Assembly: GCA_031553675.1 (NCBI GenBank)
Contig: JAVBLF010000048.1
Span: forward strand, 1 to 42,966
Source: JAVBLF01 sp031553675
GTDB taxonomy: Bacteria > Bacillota > Clostridia > Christensenellales > CALWSW01
Length of the DNA: 42,966 bases
Direction of reading: 5' to 3'
The translations under genes were made by a program, and so were the position numbers. The notes under the pieces were generated by a model that saw only the letters and a program-made list of their open reading frames with translations, was not told the DNA's origin and searched no databases. This document shows, one piece after another, positions 31,670-40,187 of the stretch; position 1 is the first letter of the stretch, and every line of letters starts with the position of its first letter.

Positions 31670-31740
31670 GGGGCACCGCAGGTGTGCGGAAGTTTTTTTG
31701 CTACTTTTTTTGCAAAAAAAGTAGAGAGGAACCCCCCAAG
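31656..31740 (-). repeat. Covarying hairpin repeat, copy R2
   Basis: The stem CTACTTTTTTT/AAAAAAAGTAG (31701-31724) has the same geometry as R1, R3 and R4, with T-A replacing C-G inside. On the minus strand it is followed by CAAAAAAACTTCC, a small hairpin ACCTGCGGT, and CCCCGGCA. Confidence 0.75.
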
Positions 31741-31769
31741 GAAAACCCAAACGAAAGGCCGATCGCACC

Positions 31770-32018
31770 ATGAACGCCTCCTCCCACCCCGCGCGCCGCC
31801 GCCGTCGGCGCATACGTGGCCCTCTCGGCTTGTTGGCGCTACTGTTGCTGCTCGTGATCGCGACACCGAGCACGATGTCGCTGCTGCCGGACGATGTGCC
31901 CGAGATCGTCATCACGCCGGAGGAAACGGCGGAGGTCGACGGCTTTTCAACGAAATGGAACGGTCTGCCGCTGACCCCTGTCGAACGCGGCGCCGACAAG
32001 CTCCCCGATTCGTTTTGA
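31770..32018 (+). CDS. Small single-helix membrane protein, unknown function
   Basis: The predicted 82-residue protein has a very basic start (RRRRRRIRG), one membrane helix (LGLLALLLLLVIATPSTMSLL), and an acidic outer part. GC-rich third positions support coding, and a strong terminator stands just after the stop. The ribosome site is weak (GAAAGG, 12 bases from the ATG). I do not recognise the family. It follows glgA by 230 bp with repeat R2 between. Confidence 0.55.
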   Translation: MNASSHPARRRRRRIRGPLGLLALLLLLVIATPSTMSLLPDDVPEIVITPEETAEVDGFSTKWNGLPLTPVERGADKLPDSF

Positions 32019-32025
32019 CGCACAA

Positions 32026-32058
32026 AAAAAGAAGTGGCCGTGTTCGCCACTTCTTTTT
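32026..32058. terminator. Bidirectional terminator between the small membrane protein and DUF1540 genes
   Basis: The perfect 13-bp stem AAAAAGAAGTGGC/GCCACTTCTTTTT serves both convergent transcripts. Confidence 0.9.
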
Positions 32059-32062
32059 GCGT

Positions 32063-32467
32063 TTACGACGCGTCGAAGGGTTCGTAGGTCTGGCAGCGGG
32101 TGCTGTAGTAGGCCGCTTCACCGCTCGTGCCGATCGCGATCGAACCTGCATTGCAGACGTAACGGTGGTTGTGGATGCATTCGGACACCGTGCAGCCAAC
32201 GGTCGCGTTTGCGATCGTCTCGGTGCCGTCGGGCGGCTCGGCAAACTCGACCCGAAAGTAGTCAAGCGTCATTTCCCCGTCGCCAATCATGCCGTTGCCG
32301 ACCCCCATCATGCGCTCGGAAGCGGTGTTGGCTTCGACCGGCGTCGATTCGAACGTGTTGCAGGCCGCATCGCCCTCTGCCTGCCGGACGAGGATGTGCT
32401 CGGCTTCGCAAGCCGTGCCATCACCATGATGGACGCATTCGCACTCATGGCACTGGATCTTCTTCAT
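32063..32467 (-). CDS. DUF1540 protein with two Cys motifs
   Basis: The 134-residue protein carries two DUF1540-like metal-binding-type motifs: KIQCHECECVHHGDGTACEAEHILV at the start and VGCTVSECIHNHRYVCNAGSIAIG near residues 90-115, with C-x-x-C pairs. The middle part (MTLDYFRVEFAEPP) is not recognised. The start at 32467 follows AAGAGGT. It is five bases downstream of the second DUF1540 gene, so the two form an operon. The function is unknown; DUF1540 proteins are common in spore-forming Firmicutes. Confidence 0.8.
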   Translation of the reverse strand: MKKIQCHECECVHHGDGTACEAEHILVRQAEGDAACNTFESTPVEANTASERMMGVGNGMIGDGEMTLDYFRVEFAEPPDGTETIANATVGCTVSECIHNHRYVCNAGSIAIGTSGEAAYYSTRCQTYEPFDAS

Positions 32468-32472
32468 GGCGT

Positions 32473-32637
32473 TTACCTCTTGGCGTGATAGCTCGCGCAC
32501 AGGCTTTCGTCCTCCGGCTGACCGGTCGAGCCTTGCGGACAGGGCGCGACCTGGATCGCATCGAGCGCACACTCGGTGTTGTGCTCGTTGTACTGGCAGG
32601 ACGCGACGGAACAATGGATGTGTTGGTTGCTTTTCAT
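32473..32637 (-). CDS. Short DUF1540 protein
   Basis: The 54-residue protein has one DUF1540 motif: HCSVASCQYNEHNTECALDAIQV, then a late Cys in ESLCASYHAK. The ATG at 32637 has AGGAGG eight bases upstream. It is the first gene of the pair. No convincing sigma-G, sigma-K or sigma-A promoter was found upstream. Confidence 0.85.
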   Translation of the reverse strand: MKSNQHIHCSVASCQYNEHNTECALDAIQVAPCPQGSTGQPEDESLCASYHAKR

Positions 32638-32752
32638 GTGTATAGCCCTCCTGAAAATCTTTGCTTCTGGTGACACCCCTAGTTTGTGGCCAATCGCGGA
32701 GGGCAAACCTGGTAAAACCTGTTATGCTTTTTTTGCGGATCCACCCTGCTGC

Positions 32753-32781
32753 TTGTCTTTTGTTTTTCCGAAGATTATAAT
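32753..32781 (+). promoter_or_regulatory. gdhA promoter
   Basis: TTGTCT (32753-32758) and a perfect TATAAT (32776-32781) are exactly 17 bases apart. The leader is about 43 nt and ends in AGGAGG. Confidence 0.85.
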
Positions 32782-32830
32782 TGGAATGAGCAATTCTGTC
32801 TAAGTCTCGCTTTTTTAGGAGGTCATTGCC

Positions 32831-34165
32831 ATGTCATACGTGAGCGAAGTACTCAACAGCATCCGGCAGAAAAACCCCGACCAGCCCGAATTCATCCAGG
32901 CTGCAACGGAGGTCATCGAGTCGCTTGAGCCGATCGTCGAAGCCAATCCGAAATTCGAAAAGGCCGGCATACTCGAACGCCTCGTCGAGCCCGACCGCGT
33001 GATCATGTTCCGCGTTCCCTGGGTTGACGACCAAGGCAAAGTCCAGGTCAATCGTGGCTACCGCGTTCAATTCTCCAACGCCATCGGCCCGTACAAGGGC
33101 GGCATGCGCCTCCACCCCAGCGTCAACCTCAGCATCCTGAAATTCCTCGGCTTCGAACAGATCTTCAAAAACTCGCTCTCGGGCCTCCCGATCGGCGGCG
33201 GCAAGGGCGGCGCCGACTTCGACCCCAAGGGCAAGAGCGACAACGAAGTCATGGCTTTTTGCCAGAGCCTCATGACGGAACTATACAAATATCTTGGCGC
33301 GAACATCGACGTCCCCGCCGGCGACATCGGTACCGGCGCGCGCGAGATCGGTTACATGTTCGGCCAGTACAAGCGCCTGACGAATAGCTACGAAGGCATG
33401 CTCACCGGCAAGGGCCTCATGTACGGCGGCTCCCTCGCCCGCACCGAGGCGACCGGCTTCGGCGCCGTCTACCTGACCGATGAAATGCTCAAAAAGAACG
33501 ACAAGGGCAGCTTCGACGGCCGCAAAGTCGTCATCAGCGGCTCGGGGAACGTCGCGACCTTCGCCGCTACCAAGGCCACGCAGCTCGGCGGCAAGGTGCT
33601 GACCATGAGCGACTCGACCGGCTGGGTCTACGATCCCGAAGGCATCGACATCGAGCTCATGCGCCAAGTCAAAGAAGTCGAACGCAAGCGCGTCAGCGAT
33701 TACGCTGCCCGCCGCCCCGGCGCCGAATACCACGAAGGCCGCGGCGTGTGGAGCATCCCCTGCGACATCGCCATGCCTTGCGCCACCCAGAACGAGCTCT
33801 TCGAAGCGGACGCCAAAACGCTCGTCAGCAACGGCGTCATTGCCGTCGCCGAGGGTGCGAACATGCCCAGCACACCCGAAGCGATCGCGACTTTCCAGGC
33901 CGCGGGCGTGCTCTTCGCGCCGGGCAAGGCCGCCAATGCCGGCGGCGTCTCGGTCAGCGCCCTCGAAATGAGCCAGAACAGCATGCGCCTGAACTGGTCC
34001 TTCGAAGAGGTCGATCAGCGACTCCAGGGCATCATGCTCAAGATCTTCGATCAGATGTCCTCCGCCGCCAAGGAATACAACAAAGGGTGCGACTACGTTG
34101 CGGGCGCGAACATCGCGGGCTTCCTCAAGGTCGCGAATGCGCTGACGGCACAAGGCGTTATCTAA
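32831..34165 (+). CDS. gdhA: Glutamate dehydrogenase (hexameric, probably NADP-dependent)
   Basis: The 444-residue enzyme interconverts 2-oxoglutarate plus ammonia and glutamate. Motifs: KGGMRLHPSVNLSILKFLGFEQ (substrate binding), GLPIGGGKGGADFDPKGKS (catalytic Lys), PAGDIGTGAREIGYM (catalytic Asp), SGSGNVATFAATKA (Rossmann nucleotide loop), and NAGGVSVSALEMSQN. Length and sequence fit the 50-kDa NADP type. It has its own promoter and terminator and is monocistronic. The start follows TTAGGAGG. Confidence 0.96.
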   Translation: MSYVSEVLNSIRQKNPDQPEFIQAATEVIESLEPIVEANPKFEKAGILERLVEPDRVIMFRVPWVDDQGKVQVNRGYRVQFSNAIGPYKGGMRLHPSVNLSILKFLGFEQIFKNSLSGLPIGGGKGGADFDPKGKSDNEVMAFCQSLMTELYKYLGANIDVPAGDIGTGAREIGYMFGQYKRLTNSYEGMLTGKGLMYGGSLARTEATGFGAVYLTDEMLKKNDKGSFDGRKVVISGSGNVATFAATKATQLGGKVLTMSDSTGWVYDPEGIDIELMRQVKEVERKRVSDYAARRPGAEYHEGRGVWSIPCDIAMPCATQNELFEADAKTLVSNGVIAVAEGANMPSTPEAIATFQAAGVLFAPGKAANAGGVSVSALEMSQNSMRLNWSFEEVDQRLQGIMLKIFDQMSSAAKEYNKGCDYVAGANIAGFLKVANALTAQGVI

Positions 34166-34177
34166 GCTGCACCAAGC

Positions 34178-34208
34178 AACCCCCTGCAAACCGCGCAGGG
34201 GGTTTTTT
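34178..34208 (+). terminator. gdhA terminator
   Basis: The perfect 10-bp stem AACCCCCTGC/GCAGGGGGTT is followed by TTTT. Confidence 0.92.
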
Positions 34209-34300
34209 GCTGCCAAACGCGGCAAAACATTGTGCGATGGGCCTGACTCTGCTATGATTAGCATCGCATCCCGCGCCACGCGAACACAAATGGGGGACAC

Positions 34301-35161
34301 ATGATCACACTGCACGCGCCACGCGCCGTCCGCGCCCTGCTCGACAAGCACGGCGTCGCGCCGCACAAACAGCTCGGCCAGAACTTTCTTTGCGACGCGA
34401 ACGCACTCGAAACGATCGCGGACGCGGGTGTCGTCGAAGGGGAAGCCGTGCTCGAAATCGGGCCGGGACTGGGCTCGCTGACGCAACAGCTCGCCATGCG
34501 CGCCAAACGCGTCGTGGCCGTCGAGATCGACAAAGGCTTTTTGCCGATCCTCGCCGAAACCCTGGCCGACTTCGACAATGTGACGATCGTGCATGCCGAC
34601 TTTCTCAAAGCCGACTTCGCCTCGCTGCACCGTGCGCTGGGAGGCGGCCGCTTTTCGGTCTGCGCCAACCTCCCGTACTACATCAGCACGCCGATCCTGA
34701 CGCGCCTGCTCGAATCCAAACTGCCGATCACACAGATGACGTTTCTGCTGCAAAAGGAAGTCGGCGACCGCCTGGCAGCCCGCCCCGGCCAAAAGAACTA
34801 CGGCTCCCTCTCGGTCTTCGCGCAGCACTTCGCCGCCATCGAAACCGTCGCAAAGGTCGGCGCGTCCTGCTTTGTGCCCGCGCCCAACGTCGATTCGATC
34901 GTCGTCAAGCTCGCGATGCGCCCCGCGCCCTACGAGCTGACGGACGAGGCGCTTTTCTTCAAGCTCATCCGCGCCTCGTTCGCGATGCGCCGCAAGACGC
35001 TGGCCAACAATCTCGCGGCGGCGTTCCCGATCGGCAAGGAGGACGTGCAGGGGCTTCTCACAAAAATCGGCCTGGATTCGGGGGTTCGGGCGGAGGCGTT
35101 GGGGGTTGGGGAATTTGCGGAGCTTTCGGAGGGGATTTTACTTTTCTTGAAAGAAAAGTAA
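34301..35161 (+). CDS. rsmA: 16S rRNA dimethyladenosine transferase (RsmA/KsgA)
   Basis: The 286-residue SAM-dependent enzyme dimethylates A1518 and A1519 of 16S rRNA; its loss gives kasugamycin resistance. LGQNFLCD, AVLEIGPGLGSLTQQLA (SAM loop), VVAVEIDKGF, and the catalytic NLPYYIST are intact, and the C-terminal helical domain ends FAELSEGILLFLKEK. The start follows GGGGGA. The last eight codons and the stop are supplied by hairpin-repeat copy R3, which overlaps the gene end at 35138-35161. Confidence 0.96.
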   Translation: MITLHAPRAVRALLDKHGVAPHKQLGQNFLCDANALETIADAGVVEGEAVLEIGPGLGSLTQQLAMRAKRVVAVEIDKGFLPILAETLADFDNVTIVHADFLKADFASLHRALGGGRFSVCANLPYYISTPILTRLLESKLPITQMTFLLQKEVGDRLAARPGQKNYGSLSVFAQHFAAIETVAKVGASCFVPAPNVDSIVVKLAMRPAPYELTDEALFFKLIRASFAMRRKTLANNLAAAFPIGKEDVQGLLTKIGLDSGVRAEALGVGEFAELSEGILLFLKEK

Positions 35162-35240
35162 CAAAAGAACTTTTGCGCAAATCTGCGATTTGCCGCCCCC
35201 CGGCATGCGCGGCTCGCGCCTTCATGCCGCCGAACCGTTT
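35138..35240 (+). repeat. Covarying hairpin repeat, copy R3
   Basis: The stem TTACTTTTCTT/AAGAAAAGTAA (35138-35161) is followed by CAAAAGAACTT, a second hairpin GCAAATC-TGC-GATTTGC (35177-35193) and CCCCCCGGCATGCGCGG. This is the fullest copy of the element. It provides the end of the rsmA reading frame. Confidence 0.88.
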
Positions 35241-35280
35241 GCTTTCCGAAGGGGCAAAGCGGCTCACTCAGACAAAGCTT

Positions 35281-35314
35281 CGAAAAGGCGGCCACGTGTT
35301 TGGCCGCTTTTTCG
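35281..35314. terminator. Terminator 1 between rsmA and pckA
   Basis: AAAAGGCGGCC/GGCCGCTTTTT with an eight-base loop and flanking A/T runs works on both strands. Confidence 0.85.
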
Positions 35315-35332
35315 GGGGATGCGCTGACGAAG

Positions 35333-35363
35333 AAAAGCCCGCCATACGCTTGGCGGGCTTTTT
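35333..35363. terminator. Terminator 2 between rsmA and pckA
   Basis: The perfect stem AAAAGCCCGCC/GGCGGGCTTTT is followed by T on the plus strand and preceded by A, so it is bidirectional. Two such terminators in series isolate the convergent genes. Confidence 0.85.
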
Positions 35364-35393
35364 GGTGCAATGTGATCGGTTTGTTTCTTGGGA

Positions 35394-35470
35394 GAGGCAT
35401 CCTGCAAATCGAAGATTTGTGGGATAGACGAAAGTTCTTTTGCTCCTTTTCTTTCAAGAAAAGGAGAGAA
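35394..35470 (-). repeat. Covarying hairpin repeat, copy R4
   Basis: On the minus strand, after pckA, comes the stem CTCCTTTTCTT/AAGAAAAGGAG (35443-35466), then CAAAAGAACTT, and a second hairpin CAAATC-TTC-GATTTG (35405-35419) before AGGATGCC. Compared with R3 the outer pairs changed together. Confidence 0.88.
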
Positions 35471-35480
35471 AAATCAAACG

Positions 35481-37058
35481 TTATCTCTTCCCCCGAGGCC
35501 CCGCCTCGACAATGGACTGCGGCATATCCTTGTACTTGCCGAAGTTCTTGACGAAGGCGTCGGCGAGGTTCTGGGCGACCTTGTCGTACTCGGCTTTGTC
35601 GGCCCAGGTGTCCTTGGGGTTGAGCACTTCGCTCGGCACGCCGGGGCAGGACTTGGGCACGTCGACGTTGAAGAAGGGGTCGTTGACGTATTCGACGGTT
35701 TCGAGCTCGCCGTTGAGGGCGGCCGTGACCATGGCGCGGGTGTTCTTGATGCTCATGCGTTTGCCGACGCCATAGGGGCCGCCGGACCAGCCGGTGTTGA
35801 CGAGGTAGACGTTCGTCTTGTGGGTGTCGATCTTTTTGCCGAGCATGTCGGCGTAGAGCGAGGCGGGCAGGGGAAGGAAGGGTGCGCCGTAGCAGGTCGA
35901 GAAGGCGCTCTGGGGCTCGGTGATGCCGCGCTCCGTGCCGGCGAGTTTGCTCGTGTAGCCCGATACGAAGTGGTACATCGCCTGTTCTCGGCCGAGCTTG
36001 CTGATCGGCGGCATGACGCCAAAGGCGTCGGCGGTCAGGAAGACGATGGTTTTGGGGTGGCCGGCCGAACCGGGGATCAGGCAGTTCGGGATGTAATCGA
36101 CCGGATAGCCGACGCGGGTGTTTTCGGTCAGGCTGTCGTCGTCGAAGTCGAAGACGCGCGTTTCGGGATCCATGACGACGTTCTCGACGAGCGCGCCAAA
36201 GCGGATGGCGTCCCAGATCTGGGGTTCGTTTTCCTGGCTGAGGTTGATGCACTTGGCATAGCAGCCGCCTTCGATGTTGAAGACGCCGTCGTCCGACCAG
36301 CCGTGTTCGTCGTCGCCGATCAGGCTGCGGAGCGGGTCGGCCGAGAGGGTGGTTTTTCCGGTGCCGGACAGGCCGAAGAAGACCGCCACGTCGCCGTCCT
36401 TGCCGACGTTGGCCGAGCAGTGCATGCTCAACACACCGCGCTTGGGCAGAATGTAGTTCATGACGGAGAAGACGCTCTTTTTGATCTCGCCGGAATACTG
36501 GCTGCCGCAGATCAGGACTTCGCGCTTGGAGAAATTGACGAGGATGGCGGCTTCGCTGTGCGTGCCGTCGATTTCGGGGATGCACTTGAAGCCGGGCGCC
36601 GCGATGATCTTAAAGGTGGGCGCGAAGGAAGCCAGTTCTTCTTGCGTCGGGCGCAGCAAGAGCTGCTGGATAAAGAGGTTCTGGCTGGCGTATTCGTTGA
36701 TGATGCGGAAGGATTCGCGGTAAGTCGGGTCAGCGCCCGCAAAGCCGTCGAAGATAAAGATCTCGCGGTTTTGCAGGTAGGCGCAGGCGCGTTTGTAGAT
36801 CGCGTCGTAAGTCTCGGCGCTCATGGGCACGTTGACCTTGCCCCATTCGATGTCGTCGTGGATGTCGGGGCTATCGACGACATACTTGTCGTCGGGCGAG
36901 CGACCGGTGTATTTGCCGGTCGTGACGACGAGGGCACCGGTCTTGCTGAGGACGCCTTCACCGCGGCAGAGGGCGCGTTCGGTCAGCACAGCGACCGGGA
37001 GGTTGCGGTGGATGGCGCAGGGGTTGATGATGCCCAGCGATTCGAGATATTGTTTCAT
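35481..37058 (-). CDS. pckA: Phosphoenolpyruvate carboxykinase (ATP)
   Basis: The 525-residue enzyme interconverts oxaloacetate and phosphoenolpyruvate, in gluconeogenesis or in fermentative CO2 fixation. The ATP-type signature is clear: KRGVLSMHCSANVG, FFGLSGTGKTTLSAD (kinase-1a loop), LIGDDEHGWSDDGVFNIEGGCYAKCI (metal site), and KYTGRSPDDKYVV near the N-terminus. The ATG at 37058 follows AAGGAG. The leader region 37059-37160 is AT-rich, but no convincing promoter was identified. Its role next to glycogen genes is likely the supply of triose carbon. Confidence 0.97.
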   Translation of the reverse strand: MKQYLESLGIINPCAIHRNLPVAVLTERALCRGEGVLSKTGALVVTTGKYTGRSPDDKYVVDSPDIHDDIEWGKVNVPMSAETYDAIYKRACAYLQNREIFIFDGFAGADPTYRESFRIINEYASQNLFIQQLLLRPTQEELASFAPTFKIIAAPGFKCIPEIDGTHSEAAILVNFSKREVLICGSQYSGEIKKSVFSVMNYILPKRGVLSMHCSANVGKDGDVAVFFGLSGTGKTTLSADPLRSLIGDDEHGWSDDGVFNIEGGCYAKCINLSQENEPQIWDAIRFGALVENVVMDPETRVFDFDDDSLTENTRVGYPVDYIPNCLIPGSAGHPKTIVFLTADAFGVMPPISKLGREQAMYHFVSGYTSKLAGTERGITEPQSAFSTCYGAPFLPLPASLYADMLGKKIDTHKTNVYLVNTGWSGGPYGVGKRMSIKNTRAMVTAALNGELETVEYVNDPFFNVDVPKSCPGVPSEVLNPKDTWADKAEYDKVAQNLADAFVKNFGKYKDMPQSIVEAGPRGKR

Positions 37059-37391
37059 AGCGGACTCCTTCCAAATCGGTAAAATGAAAGATTCATGTAT
37101 CGCAACATCAATTGTGAATTAAATCGCAAACGGCTTTCCGTTCCCATAAGTGTACCGCATCGGGCAGGGGATCTCAAGGATTAAATCGCATGGGAAAGCG
37201 GCGACTTGGCGCGCGATACAGCTATTTTGCAATCGGAGGGCGGCAATTATGCGCGAGAGATGTTCGGGGGTCAGCGCGCGACTCCAGCGCATAGGATAAA
37301 ATCGGATCGCCCATGTTGCAAAGTGGTGGTTTACAGAATGCGCGATTCCGCGAAGCGAGAAAAGCGCGCGCCTTCGACAAATTTCCCCCAA
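37059..37391. other. Divergent intergenic region between pckA and glgP
   Basis: This 333-bp stretch holds the pckA leader and upstream DNA of glgP. TTAAATCGCA occurs twice (about 37119 and 37183) and could be a regulator site. No gene is supported. Confidence 0.4.
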
Positions 37392-37420
37392 ATGACAGAA
37401 GTACCCGTTTGTGTTATAAT
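37392..37420 (+). promoter_or_regulatory. glgP promoter
   Basis: ATGACA (37392-37397) and a perfect TATAAT (37415-37420) are exactly 17 bases apart. The resulting leader is about 213 nt, long for this window, and contains a GGGA-CAGGC/GCCTG-TCCC stem (37458-37506). Confidence 0.75.
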
Positions 37421-37639
37421 TGCGGGGACAAAAGTGCGGCGCTGCGAATCGTTTCGCACGCTGCGAAATAGGGTATGGGATGTCAGGCTTTGCACGATCG
37501 CCTGTCCCGCCGCAGAGCTTACACGAAAGCACATTCGGTGTGTTTGAAAATTTGGCCGTGCTCGCCGGTTCGCTTCGTCGCGGACTGTGGGACGGCTGCC
37601 TCGCGGTATTGTGTTATGGACGCTAAAGGAGTGCTGGTA

Positions 37640-40108
37640 TTGATCACGAAACGAGAACGCAAAGAACAGATCATCCAAGACATCAAAAGCAACATCTCGC
37701 GGCTCTATGGCAGAACGATCGACACCGCGAGCAAGCCGCAGATCTACGTCGCCGTTTGCCACGCCGTCCGCGACGAGCTGATGGAAAAGTGGACCTATGA
37801 CAAGCAGCTCGAGCTGGAGCAAAAACCCAAGCGCCTGTATTATCTGTCGGTCGAGTTTTTGCAAGGCCGCGCTTTGGGGACCAATCTGCTCAACCTGGAC
37901 GAAATGGAGCTATACGCCGAAACGCTCGAAGAGCTGGGCGTTTCGCTTTCCGAACTCGAAGACATGGAGCCCGATCCCGGCCTAGGGAACGGCGGCCTGG
38001 GACGTTTGGCGTCTTGTTTTTTGGAGTCGCTCGCCACGCTCAACTACCGCGCGATCGGCTGCGGCATCCGCTTCGAATACGGCCTCTTTCGCCAGAAGAT
38101 CATCGACGGCAGCCAGTTCGAGATTCCGGACGCTTGGCTCGATGAATGCGGCGGCAGCTATCCCTTTGAAGTCGTGATGCGCGACGACGCGTGTGACGTC
38201 CGCTTCGGCGGCACGGTGACGGAGGAATGGTCGGAGAGCGGCCTCGTCGTCAACCACACCGGCTACAGCACCGTCCAGGCCATCCCCTACGACATCCCCA
38301 TCGCCGGCTACCAGACCGACAACGTCGGACGGCTGCGGCTGTGGCGGGCTGTCGCGGCCAAGCGGCTCGACATGGACTCGATCTCGAGCGGCAATTACGC
38401 CCGCGCCACCGAGGAACGCGAGCTGGCCGAAGTGATCTCGAAGGTTCTCTACCCGAACGAAAGCCACCGCGAAGGCAAATCCCTCCGGCTGAAGCAGCAT
38501 TACTTTCTGACGAGCGCGACGGTGCAGTACATCATCTCCGACTACAAGCGCCGCTTTGGTCATGATCTGCGCAAGATGGAAGAGAAGGTCTGCATCCAGA
38601 TCAACGACACCCACCCGTCGCTCGCCATTCCCGAACTCATGCGCATCCTGATCGACGAGGAGGGCAAGGGCTGGGACGAAGCCTGGAGCATCGTGACGGG
38701 CGTGTTCAACTACACGAACCACACCGTCATGTCGGAAGCGCTGGAGCGCTGGCCAGAAGAACTGTTCAAGGAGCTTTTGCCGCGCATATACATGATCGTA
38801 AAGGCGATCAACGACAAGTACTGCGAAAAGCTCTGGAGCTACTACCCCGGGCAGTGGGAGCGCATTGGCCAAATGGCAATCGTCGGCTACAACCAGATCC
38901 GCATGGCGAACCTCTGCATCGCGGCGAGCGCCCACGTCAACGGCGTCTCGCAGCTGCATGCCGACATCCTGCGCCAGGACATCTTCCGCGATTTTTTCAT
39001 CGTCGAGCCCTGGAAGTTCATCGGCATCACGAACGGCATCACGCCGCGCCGCTGGCTGATGTACGCCAACCCGAAACTCGCCGCCCTCGCTGACAAAGCG
39101 ATCGGCCAAGGCTGGCGACGCGATCTGAACGAACTGTCGCGATTGATGGATTTCCGCGACGATGCCGCCTTTGTCGAAGAATTTGCCGCCATCAAGCGCG
39201 ACAACAAAGCGCGCTTCGCCGATTGGCTGGCCCAGAAGCAGGGCGCGATCGTCGATCCCGACACGATCTTCGACGTCCAGGCCAAGCGCCTGCACGAATA
39301 CAAGCGGCAACTGCTCAACGCGCTGCATATTCTGTACCTATACGACAGGTTGATGACCGACCCGTCCTTCGACATGCAGCCGACGACTTTCCTCTTCGGC
39401 GCGAAGGCCTCCGCCGCCTACAGCATCGCCAAATCGATCATCCGCCTGATCAACGTGATCGCGCGCAAGATCGACGAAGCACCGCCGCGCATCAAGGAAA
39501 AGCTCAAGGTCGTCTTCCTCGAAAACTACAACGTCACAACGGCCGAAATGCTGATCCCGGCCTGCGACGTGTCCGAACAGATCTCGACCGCCGGCAAGGA
39601 AGCGTCCGGCACCGGCAACATGAAGTTCATGCTCAACGGCGCGCTGACGATCGGCACGCTCGACGGCGCGAACGTCGAGATCTCCCAGGCCGTTGGGCCG
39701 GACAACATCTACATCTTCGGCCTGACCGCCGACCAAACCGCCGAGATCTACAAGGAACGCTCCTACAGCGCCGGCCAGCTTTACGGCACGCAGAGCGAAC
39801 TGCGCCACCTGCTCGACTACCTGATCAGCGGCGCGCTGAACGAGCCCGACCGCGACAACGTGTTCAGCGACATCTACCAGACGTTGCTCTTCGGCGAAAA
39901 CGGCGACCTGGCGGACAACTACCTCGTGCTGCCCGACTTCGCCGCCTATCGCGATACCCAAGCCCGCATCAACCAGGACTACGGCGACCAAGCCGCCTGG
40001 ACGAAAATGGCCATCGCCAACACGGCCATGAGCGGGATCTTCTCCAGCGACCGCACGATCGAGGACTACAACAAACGCATTTGGCACCTCGACAAGCTCC
40101 GCATCTGA
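37640..40108 (+). CDS. glgP: Glycogen/starch phosphorylase
   Basis: The 822-residue GT35 enzyme releases glucose 1-phosphate from alpha-1,4-glucan using pyridoxal phosphate. YYLSVEFLQGRALGTNLLNL, DPGLGNGGLGRLASCF, and the cofactor-binding EASGTGNMKFMLNGALTIGT (Lys of NMKF) are intact. I chose the TTG at 37640, eight bases after AAAGGAG; the ATG at 37616 lies upstream of that ribosome site. It has its own promoter and a possible terminator at 40127-40160. It works with the GH13 enzyme just downstream in glycogen breakdown. Confidence 0.96.
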   Translation: MITKRERKEQIIQDIKSNISRLYGRTIDTASKPQIYVAVCHAVRDELMEKWTYDKQLELEQKPKRLYYLSVEFLQGRALGTNLLNLDEMELYAETLEELGVSLSELEDMEPDPGLGNGGLGRLASCFLESLATLNYRAIGCGIRFEYGLFRQKIIDGSQFEIPDAWLDECGGSYPFEVVMRDDACDVRFGGTVTEEWSESGLVVNHTGYSTVQAIPYDIPIAGYQTDNVGRLRLWRAVAAKRLDMDSISSGNYARATEERELAEVISKVLYPNESHREGKSLRLKQHYFLTSATVQYIISDYKRRFGHDLRKMEEKVCIQINDTHPSLAIPELMRILIDEEGKGWDEAWSIVTGVFNYTNHTVMSEALERWPEELFKELLPRIYMIVKAINDKYCEKLWSYYPGQWERIGQMAIVGYNQIRMANLCIAASAHVNGVSQLHADILRQDIFRDFFIVEPWKFIGITNGITPRRWLMYANPKLAALADKAIGQGWRRDLNELSRLMDFRDDAAFVEEFAAIKRDNKARFADWLAQKQGAIVDPDTIFDVQAKRLHEYKRQLLNALHILYLYDRLMTDPSFDMQPTTFLFGAKASAAYSIAKSIIRLINVIARKIDEAPPRIKEKLKVVFLENYNVTTAEMLIPACDVSEQISTAGKEASGTGNMKFMLNGALTIGTLDGANVEISQAVGPDNIYIFGLTADQTAEIYKERSYSAGQLYGTQSELRHLLDYLISGALNEPDRDNVFSDIYQTLLFGENGDLADNYLVLPDFAAYRDTQARINQDYGDQAAWTKMAIANTAMSGIFSSDRTIEDYNKRIWHLDKLRI

Positions 40109-40126
40109 GCGAACCGATTGCCGACC

Positions 40127-40160
40127 GGGCGGACGAACGTGATGCGTCCGCCCCTTTGCT
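40127..40160 (+). terminator. Terminator or attenuator between glgP and the GH13 gene
   Basis: The perfect 9-bp stem GGGCGGACG/CGTCCGCCC is followed by CTTTGCTTTT. It could reduce transcription into the GH13 gene, which has no other visible promoter in the 79-bp gap. Confidence 0.65.
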
Positions 40161-40187
40161 TTTGACCCACGAATGGAGCCCATCCCT

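Noticed and set aside
35388..37082. A 564-codon plus-strand frame opposite pckA
   Set aside because: The minus strand encodes a fully conserved PckA; this frame is its antisense image.
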